A stretch of 33,404 bases of DNA, from NCBI GenBank assembly GCA_945864225.1, contig CAMBAL010000026.1:1-33404 (forward strand), written 5' to 3'. The position numbers and the translations under genes are program-made. Each line of letters starts with the position of its first letter. Within the stretch, counting starts at the first letter, position 1. The notes under the pieces are model-generated. The model was given only the letters and a program-made list of their open reading frames with translations, did no database searches and was not told the origin of the DNA. This document shows, piece by piece, positions 1-8,231 of this stretch. Source of the DNA: an uncultured Blautia sp. Its GTDB lineage: Bacteria > Bacillota > Clostridia > Lachnospirales > Lachnospiraceae.

Positions 1-43
1 TCTAGTACGGTCTCGTGGGCTCGGAGATGTGTATAAGAGACAG
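1..43 (+). other. Nextera i7 adapter and index remnant (not genomic)
   Basis: Positions 10-43 are the Illumina Nextera i7-side adapter, ending in the 19-bp Tn5 mosaic end at 25-43. Positions 2-9 read CTAGTACG, the reverse complement of index N702. Genomic sequence starts at 44. Reading through the adapter produces the artificial peptide MCIRDR in front of the first gene. Confidence 0.97.
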
Positions 44-44
44 A

Positions 45-1466
45 TATAATGTCATGTCCCCTGAGGAACTGACACTTTTTACAAATCGCATGGAGCGTCT
101 TTTATCTGAGAGGGGCATTCAAATGGATCATCCCCGGATGAAAGAAGAACTGGCTCAGGCAGGCTGCCTGGTAAATGGTGACAACATTCGTTTCCCAAAA
201 GAATTGATTGAGAAAGCTATTTCTACCGTCCCCCGGGAATTCACACTTTACGCACCGGACGAAGCATACGATTTACAATTTCCTCATCCGGAAGGGAAGT
301 TCTACACCAGAACCTGCACCGGGGCACCCAATTATCTGCCTGTAGAAGGCCCCAAACATTATATTACGTTAAATGATACAACAGAATGGTTTCATCTGGT
401 CAACGAAATGGAGAATGTAAGCTATGTGGCACTCCCTTCCTCCTGTGACGAAAGTGTTCCCGGAGAAGCAATTGATGTGTTCACACTGGAAAAAGCTTTG
501 CAGATTTCCAAAAAACATATCTGGATCCAGCCTTACGAAGCCAAAAACACAAAGTATCTGATCGATATGTGCGCTGCTGCTGTTGGTGGACCGGACAAGC
601 TCCGCCAGCGTCCCATCTGCAGCTTCATCTCCTGCAGTGTACCCGTTTCGAAATTCAAATATATGGATGCAGAAATATTATATGAATGTGCAAAAGCAGG
701 GATTCCTGTACAGCCCTGTGCCCTGCCCACCGCCGGTGCCAACACACCGGTGACTGCCCAGGGAACTGCTCTGGCGGCCTGTACCGATGTACTGGCTCAG
801 ATCGTCATGCTGCAGCTTCTGCGCCCGGGACTTCCTGTGATCGCCACACCATTGCTGTTTTCTATGGATATGCAGACCACATATACCCTGCAGTCCAATA
901 CAGAGATCACCTTCGCTCGCCTGATCTGTATGCAGGCCTTCGAACAGGGCTATGGAATCCCCGGCCATTCCTACGGAACCGGAACTGACAGTATGACTCT
1001 GGATGGACAGAATATGATCGAGCGCACTTCCCTTACCCACATGATGGCCATGTCGGATGCCAGTGTTCTGGGAGGAGCCGGTCAGATGGAAACTGCCAAA
1101 ACCATCAATCCGCTGGCACTGATCATCGACAATGAGATTTTTGGCATTGCTCAGCGTCTCCGTTCCGGTCTTGCCGTTAATGATGAAACTCTGGATTTCG
1201 AAGAACTTCTGGAAGGTGACGATGAAGATGGATACATGATGAGCGACCATACCCTGGATCATTTCCGGGATGCTCACCGGCCAAAGCTGTTTTACAAGGG
1301 ATTTTTAAGAGGAGTCAACGATGAGGAAAAAACGATTCTGGACCGTGCCCGTGAGACTTATGATGCCATTATGGAAAAACCCATCCCTCATATGATGGAT
1401 GATGAAACCGAAAAAAAAGTCCACGAAATCGTACTTCAGGCTGCTGCAGATCTTTCAGGAAAATAG
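45..1466 (+). CDS. MttB-superfamily corrinoid methyltransferase, 5' partial
   Basis: Probable trimethylamine/quaternary-amine:corrinoid methyltransferase of the MttB superfamily, a cytoplasmic enzyme that moves a methyl group from an amine to a corrinoid protein. The family's N-terminal pattern is visible (a MSPEEL helix, then RMERLLSERGIQMDHP), followed by the TIM-barrel core with YGTGTDSMTLDGQ. About 474 genomic codons are present and perhaps 10-20 N-terminal residues are lost at the contig edge. The residues before YNVM come from adapter. No in-frame UAG interrupts the core; the only UAG is the terminal stop, followed directly by the next gene's ribosome site. It is therefore a non-pyrrolysine member, like those known to act on glycine betaine, proline betaine or carnitine. 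The substrate cannot be read from sequence. It is followed after 14 bp by a small membrane protein and a symporter. No corrinoid protein is in the window. Confidence 0.88.
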   Translation, partial: YNVMSPEELTLFTNRMERLLSERGIQMDHPRMKEELAQAGCLVNGDNIRFPKELIEKAISTVPREFTLYAPDEAYDLQFPHPEGKFYTRTCTGAPNYLPVEGPKHYITLNDTTEWFHLVNEMENVSYVALPSSCDESVPGEAIDVFTLEKALQISKKHIWIQPYEAKNTKYLIDMCAAAVGGPDKLRQRPICSFISCSVPVSKFKYMDAEILYECAKAGIPVQPCALPTAGANTPVTAQGTALAACTDVLAQIVMLQLLRPGLPVIATPLLFSMDMQTTYTLQSNTEITFARLICMQAFEQGYGIPGHSYGTGTDSMTLDGQNMIERTSLTHMMAMSDASVLGGAGQMETAKTINPLALIIDNEIFGIAQRLRSGLAVNDETLDFEELLEGDDEDGYMMSDHTLDHFRDAHRPKLFYKGFLRGVNDEEKTILDRARETYDAIMEKPIPHMMDDETEKKVHEIVLQAAADLSGK

Positions 1467-1480
1467 AGAAAGGGGCTTTC

Positions 1481-1714
1481 ATGAAATTAACAAAAACCGA
1501 AAAGATATGGCTTGCCGTAGTGATTATTTTCTATACATGCTATAATCTGCCCTTTGTACCAGCCTATTATCATCCAAAGGCAACCCTCATCCATGCAGCG
1601 ATGACACTGGTTCCTCTCTGGATTGCTATTTACGTTGGACTGATAAAGGTTTGCAGAATATATAAGCTCCGGGAGCCGAAAGAAGAACAGAAACAGGAGG
1701 ATGAAGCATGTTAA
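1481..1714 (+). CDS. small membrane protein paired with symporter (DUF3311-like)
   Basis: A 77-residue protein with two predicted membrane helices (about residues 10-28 and 38-60) and a charged C-terminal tail rich in K, E and Q. A ribosome site AAAGGGG lies just upstream of the ATG. Its last 7 bp overlap the symporter start, and the symporter's AGGAGG (1695-1700) lies inside this gene, so the two are probably translationally coupled. Small proteins of this size commonly sit before sodium:solute symporters (DUF3311 and similar families) and may be accessory subunits. The family assignment is by resemblance and context. The coding call itself is firm. Confidence 0.82.
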   Translation: MKLTKTEKIWLAVVIIFYTCYNLPFVPAYYHPKATLIHAAMTLVPLWIAIYVGLIKVCRIYKLREPKEEQKQEDEAC

Positions 1715-3309
1715 CAACCAGGACTGTATGGATCACTTTCATCGTTTATCTGGCTTTCCTCCTGTCTGTAGCTATCATAGAAAATGCACGTTTCAGGCAG
1801 AAAAATGCCCGGGGGTTTGCCACTGCAGGAGGCAGCATAAAATGGCCCATTCTGGTGATGACCTATATTGCTTCCCTTATGAGCACCTGGGTGTTTTTCG
1901 CCGGCCCCGGAGCTTATTACAGAGGAGGCATCGGTTACTGGGCCTCGGAGCTGAGCTATATTTGCCTTTTCCCGTTAATCATGCATTTTGTCATGAACAA
2001 AGTATGGGTAATAAACAGTACACGAAAATACACAACCCCTGCCGACTTTTATTACGATCGTTTTAAAAGCCCTCTGCTGCGTGTCATCCTGGCACTGATT
2101 TTTCTTTCCGCATCCTTTCCCTACGTAGCCAGCGTGCTAATCTCCATCTCCAAAGCGGCAGAAATCGCCACCGGAGGTGCGATTGCCTATCAGCAGGTGG
2201 TAATCATCGTCGGCGTCGTCATTATTGCATATGTCATGATCGGGGGACTGAAATCTATTGCCCTGACAGACACAATTCAGGGCCTTGCGTATATCTCCAT
2301 TTTATGGATCATCGTGTTTGCCTGCCTGTTTACTGCATTTGGAGGCTCCCTTGGAAATGCCCTGTATGCCATCTGGAAAAACACGAACGAGTGGTTTTCT
2401 TATCCCGGACCTGACGAGTGGGTTCCCTACAGTGCCCGCTTCGGATATCCATTTAGCTGTGCCATCGGATGGACGGTAATGCTTCCCCATGTATTTGTCC
2501 GTTCCGGTTATTCCGGTTCAGATCTGAATACCCAGCGGAAACTGATGTTTCTGACCCCTATCCTTCAGGCATTTGTATGGACAGGAACTATGCTGATCGG
2601 TCTGGTCAGCATTGCCCTGCTGCCGGGACTTGGCACCTCGGATACAGAATACATCATTCCCTACCTGATTCAGAATGTCATCCGGTATATCCATCCCACC
2701 CTGGCCGTTGTCCTTATGATCGGCTTTTTTATCGGCTCTGTGGCGGTGGGAATCTCCACGGCAGATTCCTTCCTTCTGGTGACCGGTTCCATCATTTCCG
2801 AAGATCTGCTGCGGCATACGTTTGGGCTGAAACTGAGCGAAAAAAAGCAGCTGCTCTCTGTACGAATCGTTATCCTCATTGTGGGACTGGTTAGCATCCT
2901 GTTTGCGCTCCACCCGCCTGAACTGATTTTTACTCTGATTATGTTTGCCATAGCCATCGTAATGCCCCTGTTTCCAATCCTTGTGTTAGGCATTTACTGG
3001 AAGCGTGCAACCCGGCAGGCAGCTGTAATATCTGCCATTGCGGGAACTGTCCTGGTACTTCTGACTTATTTTGTCTGGAATCTTGGCGGAAACTGGTATG
3101 GTGCTTTCGGCTTTGCAGGTTCCCTGATCTGTATGATTGTTGTAAGTCTCCTGACCCACCAGGATCCGGAAGATTCCCGTGAATTTTATGAAGCCTTATC
3201 CAGAGGAGAAGAATCCTGTTATGATATGATACAAGGGTCAAAAGGTCATGTATTTCATGCTTGCATGAAAAAACATGACTTTGGGGCCCGCAAAAACATG
3301 AGAAAGTAG
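1708..3309 (+). CDS. sodium:solute symporter (SSS family)
   Basis: A 533-residue polytopic membrane protein of the SSS/PutP-like family, about 13 helices, importing a small solute with Na+. The family core is recognisable around GYWASELSYICLFPL, the helix with TDTIQGLAYISILW and the segment ISTADSFLLVTGS. The ATG at 1708 has a perfect AGGAGG 7 nt upstream. Placement behind an MttB-type methyltransferase suggests that the substrate is the methylated amine that enzyme uses (inference). Odd feature: the last ~28 codons, from about 3224, are read from a structured repeat. The tail after EESCYDM is therefore probably not ancestral, and the original stop may have been displaced. Confidence 0.93.
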   Translation: MLTTRTVWITFIVYLAFLLSVAIIENARFRQKNARGFATAGGSIKWPILVMTYIASLMSTWVFFAGPGAYYRGGIGYWASELSYICLFPLIMHFVMNKVWVINSTRKYTTPADFYYDRFKSPLLRVILALIFLSASFPYVASVLISISKAAEIATGGAIAYQQVVIIVGVVIIAYVMIGGLKSIALTDTIQGLAYISILWIIVFACLFTAFGGSLGNALYAIWKNTNEWFSYPGPDEWVPYSARFGYPFSCAIGWTVMLPHVFVRSGYSGSDLNTQRKLMFLTPILQAFVWTGTMLIGLVSIALLPGLGTSDTEYIIPYLIQNVIRYIHPTLAVVLMIGFFIGSVAVGISTADSFLLVTGSIISEDLLRHTFGLKLSEKKQLLSVRIVILIVGLVSILFALHPPELIFTLIMFAIAIVMPLFPILVLGIYWKRATRQAAVISAIAGTVLVLLTYFVWNLGGNWYGAFGFAGSLICMIVVSLLTHQDPEDSREFYEALSRGEESCYDMIQGSKGHVFHACMKKHDFGARKNMRK

Positions 3310-3466
3310 CCCGAATAGGGCGGATTTCGAATGTTTTTAGGGCGCTGAACGTACGGTGGACGTTTGTTTAACGCCGACCGGAGCGAAGCGCAGATTTTCG
3401 GGAGCACAAAGTGCGGAGAAATCCGTGTATCAGAGGGGGTAAAATACCTTTTGAACCCATCATCAT
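3224..3466. repeat. structured REP/MITE-like element, split copy
   Basis: The left arm 3224-3243 is identical over 20 bp to the reverse complement of 11609-11628. The right arm 3437-3465 matches the continuation of that second copy with about three differences. Between the arms lies ~190 bp not present in the second copy. It is rich in inverted repeats: GTCATGT/ACATGAC (3245-3251/3273-3279), CGGATTTC/GAAATCCG (3321-3328/3418-3425), GCAC/GTGC and an approximate GGCG...CGCC pair. This reads either as an insertion into the shorter repeat or as a longer member of one repeat family. It overlaps the 3' end of the symporter gene. Confidence 0.7.
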
Positions 3467-3493
3467 GATATTCAGGCATGTAAATAAACACAT

Positions 3494-3540
3494 ATACTGC
3501 CGGACAGGTGAATTGCCACCGTTCCGGCAGTATTTTTATG
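3494..3540 (+). terminator. rho-independent terminator after symporter
   Basis: A perfect 11-bp stem (3494-3504 with 3523-3533) with an inner GGTG/CACC pairing is followed by a T-run at 3534-3538. It ends the methyltransferase-symporter operon and also closes the repeat region. Confidence 0.85.
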
Positions 3541-3601
3541 TAACCGGATTGTCTTTCAAACAGACTATTGCATTAACAATTCCGGAAATACAATCACAGG
3601 A

Positions 3602-3630
3602 TTGACACTGTTTTAATTATCCATTATCAT
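3602..3630 (+). promoter_or_regulatory. sigma-A promoter for GH31 gene
   Basis: Consensus -35 TTGACA at 3602-3607, a 17-bp spacer, and -10 TATCAT at 3625-3630. It lies 53 bp before the GH31 ATG. No clear operator is seen. Confidence 0.7.
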
Positions 3631-3682
3631 GAAAAAAGACAGATTATGAGGCTATACTACAAAAAACTGGAGGAAAACAAAC

Positions 3683-6088
3683 ATGGGAATGAACTCATAT
3701 CAATTAGAAACACATCCTGTCTGCAGACCGGAATCCGCAGTGCAGGGAGAACATTACCGCATTACTGTTCTGACACCATCCCTGTTTCGTCTGGAATACA
3801 GCAGCAGCGGTGTTTTTGAGGACCGGCCTACACAGGCTGTCCTGAACCGTGATTTTTCTGTACCTGCCTTTCACGTTAAGGAGACACGGGAAGAGCTTTC
3901 CATTTATACAGAGTTTCTTGAGCTTCATTACAACAGGCAGCCTTTTGATGCAAACGGTCTGTCTATCCGTGTCAAAGGAGGAACCGGATGGGAATGGAGC
4001 TGGAATTACGGGAAATCACCGCGAAATCTGAATGGAACTGCCCGTACACTTGACGAAACAAATGGAGAAATTCCGCTTGAGCCGGGGCTGATGTCAAGAG
4101 ACGGTTATTCTCTTATTGATGACAGCCATTCCATGGTTCTTACCGATGACGGCTGGGTAACACCCTGCAGGAAGAGCGATATCGACCTGTATTTTTTTGG
4201 TTATGGACACCGGTACCTGGAGTGTCTGAAAGATTTTTATTATCTGTGCGGGAAGACTCCTCTTCTGCCGCGATATGTATTCGGCAACTGGTGGAGCAGA
4301 TATCACCGCTACACAGAAGCAGAATATAAAGAATTGATAGAACGGTTTGAAACAGAACAGATCCCGTTTTCCATTGCTGTTGTAGATATGGACTGGCATC
4401 TTGTGGATGATGTGGATCCAAAATACGGCGGCGGCTGGACCGGCTATACATGGAATAAAAATTTCTTTCCTGACCCGAAAGCTTTTATGGCATGGCTCCA
4501 TGAGCATGGTCTGAAAATCACACTCAACGTCCATCCTGCTGATGGTGTCCGGGCGTTTGAGGAACCCTATGAAAGAGTTGCAAAAGCCATGGGTATGGAT
4601 CCTTCCGAAGAACTTCCGGTACAATTCGACCCATCTGACCCCAAATTTATGGAGGTTTATCTGAAAGAACTGCATCATCCTCTGGAAGAAGAAGGAGTGG
4701 ATTTCTGGTGGATTGACTGGCAGCAGGGCACTGTAACAAAGATTCCGGGACTTGATCCCCTGTGGATGCTGAATCATTATCATTATCTGGACAGTGCATG
4801 GAAAGGGACACGTCCGCTTACCTTTTCCCGTTATGCCGGTGTCGGAAGTCACCGGTATCCTGTGGGATTTTCCGGTGATACGGTTATCAGCTGGGAAAGC
4901 CTGCAGTTCCAGCCATATTTTACAAGCACTGCCAGCAACATCGGTTATGGCTGGTGGAGTCATGATATCGGCGGACATATGCGAGGAGTACGGGATGAGG
5001 AACTGATGGCACGCTGGACACAGCTTGGAGTATTCTCACCGATCAATCGGCTTCACAGCACGGACAACCCTTTTAATGGAAAAGAGCCGTGGAATTTTGA
5101 CAGAATTACAGAACATGTAATGAAAAAATATCTTCGTCTGCGCCACTCCATGGTCCCATACCTGTATACGATGAACCGACGGGCAAGCCATGACGACATC
5201 CCGCTGATACTGCCAATGTACTATCTGGAACCGGAACAGCCGGAAACATATGAGATAAAAAATGAATATTATTTCGGTTCTGAACTGCTTGTTTCTCCGA
5301 TTACCAGACCTCAGGATCCGACTGCGCGGGCAGGAAGTGCAGATACCTGGCTTCCGGAAGGCTTATGGGCTGATTTCTTCTCCGGTCTGGTTTACCGCGG
5401 CGGAAGAATGATGGAGCTGTGGCGTGACCTGGAAAACATGCCTGTTCTGATGAAAGCAGGAGCAATCATTCCGTTGAAAGATCTGTCTGTCTATGATAAC
5501 AGTACAGATATTCCTTCTCAGATGGAAATACGGATTTTCCCTGCCGCAGATGGAAAGTTTACATTATGGGAAGATGAAGGGGATACCCCTGCAGATGCAG
5601 ATGAAAACTGGGCATGGACAGAGCTGACAATGAACTGCACTGCCACAGAGTCCTCTTCTGGCAGAAGCAGTACATACTTCCGGGTTTGCCCGGCCTGCGG
5701 AAATCTTTCTGTCCTCCCTCAGAAACGCAGCTGGAAACTGGTATTTACCGGTGTGTCAGATGTACCTGTAAAAGTGACTGTAAACGGAACAGAATCAGAA
5801 GTTCCTGTCTCTTTCCGCAGAGAAACAGCAAGTCTCATAGTAAAATTGCCGGAAACAGCTGTCTCAGAAGAAATCTGTGTGTATTTTCCGGAAGGTATCA
5901 CCCTCTCAGACGGAAACCGTACAGAGCGCTGTTTTGAGCTGTTGAAAAAAGCACAGATCGAATATGATAAGAAGCTGCAGATTATCACAACAATAAAAAA
6001 ACAGGGCAGAGATGCAGTGGCAACTCTTGCAGCTATGCACCTGAATCCGGCTGTGTTTGGAGAACTGTGCGAGATACTGATGGCTTAG
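3683..6088 (+). CDS. glycoside hydrolase family 31 alpha-glycosidase
   Basis: An 801-residue cytoplasmic protein (no signal peptide) with the GH31 layout: N-terminal beta-sandwich (~1-195), TIM barrel starting near VVDMDWH, then C-terminal beta domains. The probable nucleophile is D345 in DFWWIDWQQG. The probable acid/base is D399 in GFSGDTVISW. HDIGGHMRG follows in the usual place. The motif around the nucleophile is WIDWQQG rather than the WxDMNE of classical alpha-glucosidases, so substrate specificity (alpha-glucoside, alpha-galactoside, alpha-GalNAc or other) is open. The last ~60 residues form a charged helical extension beyond the usual end. The ATG at 3683 follows GGAGG by 9 nt; a second ATG two codons on is the alternative. 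It is monocistronic, with its own promoter and a downstream hairpin. Confidence 0.93.
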   Translation: MGMNSYQLETHPVCRPESAVQGEHYRITVLTPSLFRLEYSSSGVFEDRPTQAVLNRDFSVPAFHVKETREELSIYTEFLELHYNRQPFDANGLSIRVKGGTGWEWSWNYGKSPRNLNGTARTLDETNGEIPLEPGLMSRDGYSLIDDSHSMVLTDDGWVTPCRKSDIDLYFFGYGHRYLECLKDFYYLCGKTPLLPRYVFGNWWSRYHRYTEAEYKELIERFETEQIPFSIAVVDMDWHLVDDVDPKYGGGWTGYTWNKNFFPDPKAFMAWLHEHGLKITLNVHPADGVRAFEEPYERVAKAMGMDPSEELPVQFDPSDPKFMEVYLKELHHPLEEEGVDFWWIDWQQGTVTKIPGLDPLWMLNHYHYLDSAWKGTRPLTFSRYAGVGSHRYPVGFSGDTVISWESLQFQPYFTSTASNIGYGWWSHDIGGHMRGVRDEELMARWTQLGVFSPINRLHSTDNPFNGKEPWNFDRITEHVMKKYLRLRHSMVPYLYTMNRRASHDDIPLILPMYYLEPEQPETYEIKNEYYFGSELLVSPITRPQDPTARAGSADTWLPEGLWADFFSGLVYRGGRMMELWRDLENMPVLMKAGAIIPLKDLSVYDNSTDIPSQMEIRIFPAADGKFTLWEDEGDTPADADENWAWTELTMNCTATESSSGRSSTYFRVCPACGNLSVLPQKRSWKLVFTGVSDVPVKVTVNGTESEVPVSFRRETASLIVKLPETAVSEEICVYFPEGITLSDGNRTERCFELLKKAQIEYDKKLQIITTIKKQGRDAVATLAAMHLNPAVFGELCEILMA

Positions 6089-6191
6089 TGGCAGAACACC
6101 TCAAACACTTCACGTCTGCATACAAAATTTTAAAAATATTGGATAGATTTCCATGGTTCAGGATGTCTGCATGACATTTCCATCTGAGCAA

Positions 6192-6218
6192 ATGAGCCGG
6201 GCTGCCCGCCCGGCTCAT
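6192..6218. terminator. hairpin between convergent GH31 and pot operon
   Basis: A perfect 10-bp GC-rich stem (6192-6201 with 6209-6218) and a 7-nt loop lie between two convergent transcription units. T-runs on both sides are weak (ATCTTTG on plus, TTTGCTC on minus), so it may act as a bidirectional but imperfect terminator. Confidence 0.6.
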
Positions 6219-6237
6219 ATCTTTGTAATTTCTCACA

Positions 6238-6306
6238 TGATCTTTCCGTCATATCTCTTCATCTTTTCATTCGTCAAATGATCTTTCCGTCAAGTCTCTT
6301 CAGCTT
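6238..6306. repeat. 28-bp imperfect tandem repeat
   Basis: The unit beginning TGATCTTTCCGTCA at 6238 recurs at 6279 with three mismatches in 28 bp, a 41-bp period. It lies in the 3' region of the pot operon and is probably a local duplication. No function is evident. Confidence 0.75.
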
Positions 6307-6344
6307 CGCACTTTCTCACAACATTGCCGTTTAATCATATCCCG

Positions 6345-8231
6345 CTAATCGGACTTTACTTTATTCCACAGTTCGTTGTAAACCGCATCTGCTTCCGGTC
6401 CAAGATAACGGAATGTTTCCAGTTCCGGTAATTTGGAAAGATCCGGGAACGCAACCTCACTGTTGCGGATTGTTTCATCTTCGATCATTTCCTGTGCTGC
6501 CACATTCGGAGTAGAATAAGTAATATACTCAAAATTCATCAGGGCAATATCCGGTCTGCAGAGGAAGTTCAGGAATTTCTCCGCATTTTCCTTATGCTCC
6601 GCATTCTTTGGAATAACCCAGGAATCGATCCAGATATTACTTCCCTCTTTCGGGATCACATATTCCAGATCCGGATTCTCCCACTGTGTGTAAATGGCTT
6701 CTCCGGAATAGATCACGCCGAGAGCCGCCTCATTGCCGATCATCTTATCCCTGACCTGATCAATGACATACGCCTGTACCAGCGGTTTCTGTTCGATCAG
6801 AAGCTCTTCTGCAGCGGTAAGTTCATCAAGGTCTGTGGAATTCAGCGAATATCCCAGATATCTCAGAGCCACCGCAAACGCATCTCTCACAGAATCCTGC
6901 ATCAGGATATTATCTTTATACTTTTCATCCCAGAGAATACTCCAGCTGTCAACCGGCTCATCCACCATAGTTTTGTTATAAAGAATACCTACCGTTCCCC
7001 AGCAATATGGAATGGAGTATTTGTTTTCCGGATCAAACTGACGGGACTGTTCCATATAGCCCTCACCGATGTATTTTGCATTCGGAACATTGTCAAAATC
7101 AATTTCCGCAAGCAGATCATTCTCAATCATCCTCTGGATCATATAGTCGCTCGGGCATACCAGATCATACGCGATCGCGCCGGAGCTTACTTTCGGATAC
7201 ATGATTTCATTTGTCTCGAACTCTTCATAAATCACATCGATTCCCGTCTCCTCTTCAAAAATTGTCAGAACCTCAGGATCAATATATTCTCCCCAGTTAT
7301 AAACGATTACTTTTTCATCATTCATCGTCTGGCTCAAAGCAGCGTAATAAACACCGCCGGCTACCACAACGAGACCAATTACAGCCGGAATCACACGGCG
7401 TACAACCATCATCCGGACTTTAGAAGGACGTTTCTTCGCTTTTCTTGCTTTTTTGCCGCCCTCTTCCTGAGAATCCGGTGAATAGTTTACAAGAATCAAA
7501 AGCACCAGAACCGTCGTAAACAAAATCGTGGACAGCGCGTACATTTCCGGCTTGATTCCTTTACGTACTTCCGTATAAATTTTTGTTGACAGAGTATCGA
7601 TTCCCGGTCCTTTGGTAAAATGGGTAATTACAAAATCATCCAGCGACATGGTGAATGCCAGCATAAATCCGGAAAGCACACCAGGCATGATATCCGGAAA
7701 AACGACTTTAAAAAATGCCTGCAGCGGAGAAGCGCCCAGATCCATGGCCGCCTCATACGTATGTTTGCTGGTCTGACGCAATTTCGGCGAAACACTCAGT
7801 ATGACATAAGGGATGTTAAAGGTGATATGTGCGATCAGAATCGTCCCAAATCCCAGAGTCACATGAATGGCGATAAACAGCAGCATCAGGGAAATGCCCA
7901 TCACGATTTCCGCATTCATCATAGGAATATTGGTCAGCCCCATGTAAAGCGTACGCCATCTGTTTTTCATTCCCTGAATCGCGATCGACGCTGCTGTTCC
8001 AATCACTGTCGCAATTCCCGCAGACAGCAGCGCAATGATCAGTGTCGTATACAGTGCACTCATAATCTGCTCATTCTGAAACAGTTCACTGTACCATTTC
8101 AGGGTAAATCCGCCCCATTTCGCCCTTGTCTTGGAGTTATTAAAAGACAATACGATCAGTGTCACGATCGGTGCATAGAGCAGGAAAAAAATAAGTCCCA
8201 GATAAATTTTCTGCAATACTTTCCGCATCAT
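6345..8231 (-). CDS. potCD: PotC-PotD fusion: polyamine ABC permease plus binding protein
   Basis: A 628-residue fusion. Residues ~1-250 are the PotC inner-membrane permease: six helices and the EAA loop EAAMDLGASPLQAFFK, which docks on the ATPase. A basic cytoplasmic linker (KKARKAKKRPSK) follows. A single helix (~276-298) then carries the chain out of the cell, and residues ~305-628 are the PotD spermidine/putrescine-binding domain, beginning VIVYNWGEYIDPEVL. The topology is consistent: a six-helix permease ends inside, and the extra helix places the binder outside while tethered. Separate potC and potD genes are usual; fusions of binder and permease are known in other Gram-positive ABC importers. 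The ATG overlaps the potB stop by 4 bp (ATGA). Substrate assignment rests on family resemblance. Confidence 0.93.
   Translation of the reverse strand: MMRKVLQKIYLGLIFFLLYAPIVTLIVLSFNNSKTRAKWGGFTLKWYSELFQNEQIMSALYTTLIIALLSAGIATVIGTAASIAIQGMKNRWRTLYMGLTNIPMMNAEIVMGISLMLLFIAIHVTLGFGTILIAHITFNIPYVILSVSPKLRQTSKHTYEAAMDLGASPLQAFFKVVFPDIMPGVLSGFMLAFTMSLDDFVITHFTKGPGIDTLSTKIYTEVRKGIKPEMYALSTILFTTVLVLLILVNYSPDSQEEGGKKARKAKKRPSKVRMMVVRRVIPAVIGLVVVAGGVYYAALSQTMNDEKVIVYNWGEYIDPEVLTIFEEETGIDVIYEEFETNEIMYPKVSSGAIAYDLVCPSDYMIQRMIENDLLAEIDFDNVPNAKYIGEGYMEQSRQFDPENKYSIPYCWGTVGILYNKTMVDEPVDSWSILWDEKYKDNILMQDSVRDAFAVALRYLGYSLNSTDLDELTAAEELLIEQKPLVQAYVIDQVRDKMIGNEAALGVIYSGEAIYTQWENPDLEYVIPKEGSNIWIDSWVIPKNAEHKENAEKFLNFLCRPDIALMNFEYITYSTPNVAAQEMIEDETIRNSEVAFPDLSKLPELETFRYLGPEADAVYNELWNKVKSD

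Noticed and set aside
25-43. Tn5/IS50 mosaic end suggesting a transposon boundary
   Set aside because: It is part of the Nextera library adapter, present at both contig ends with index bases outside it.
678-1277. Long minus-strand frame opposite the methyltransferase gene
   Set aside because: It is a shadow of the MttB-family gene: no ribosome site, low-complexity translation, no family resemblance.
1464-1466. UAG as a pyrrolysine codon in the MttB homologue
   Set aside because: The UAG is at the normal C-terminus and is followed at once by the next gene's ribosome site. Pyrrolysine in MttB is internal, and the core here is uninterrupted.
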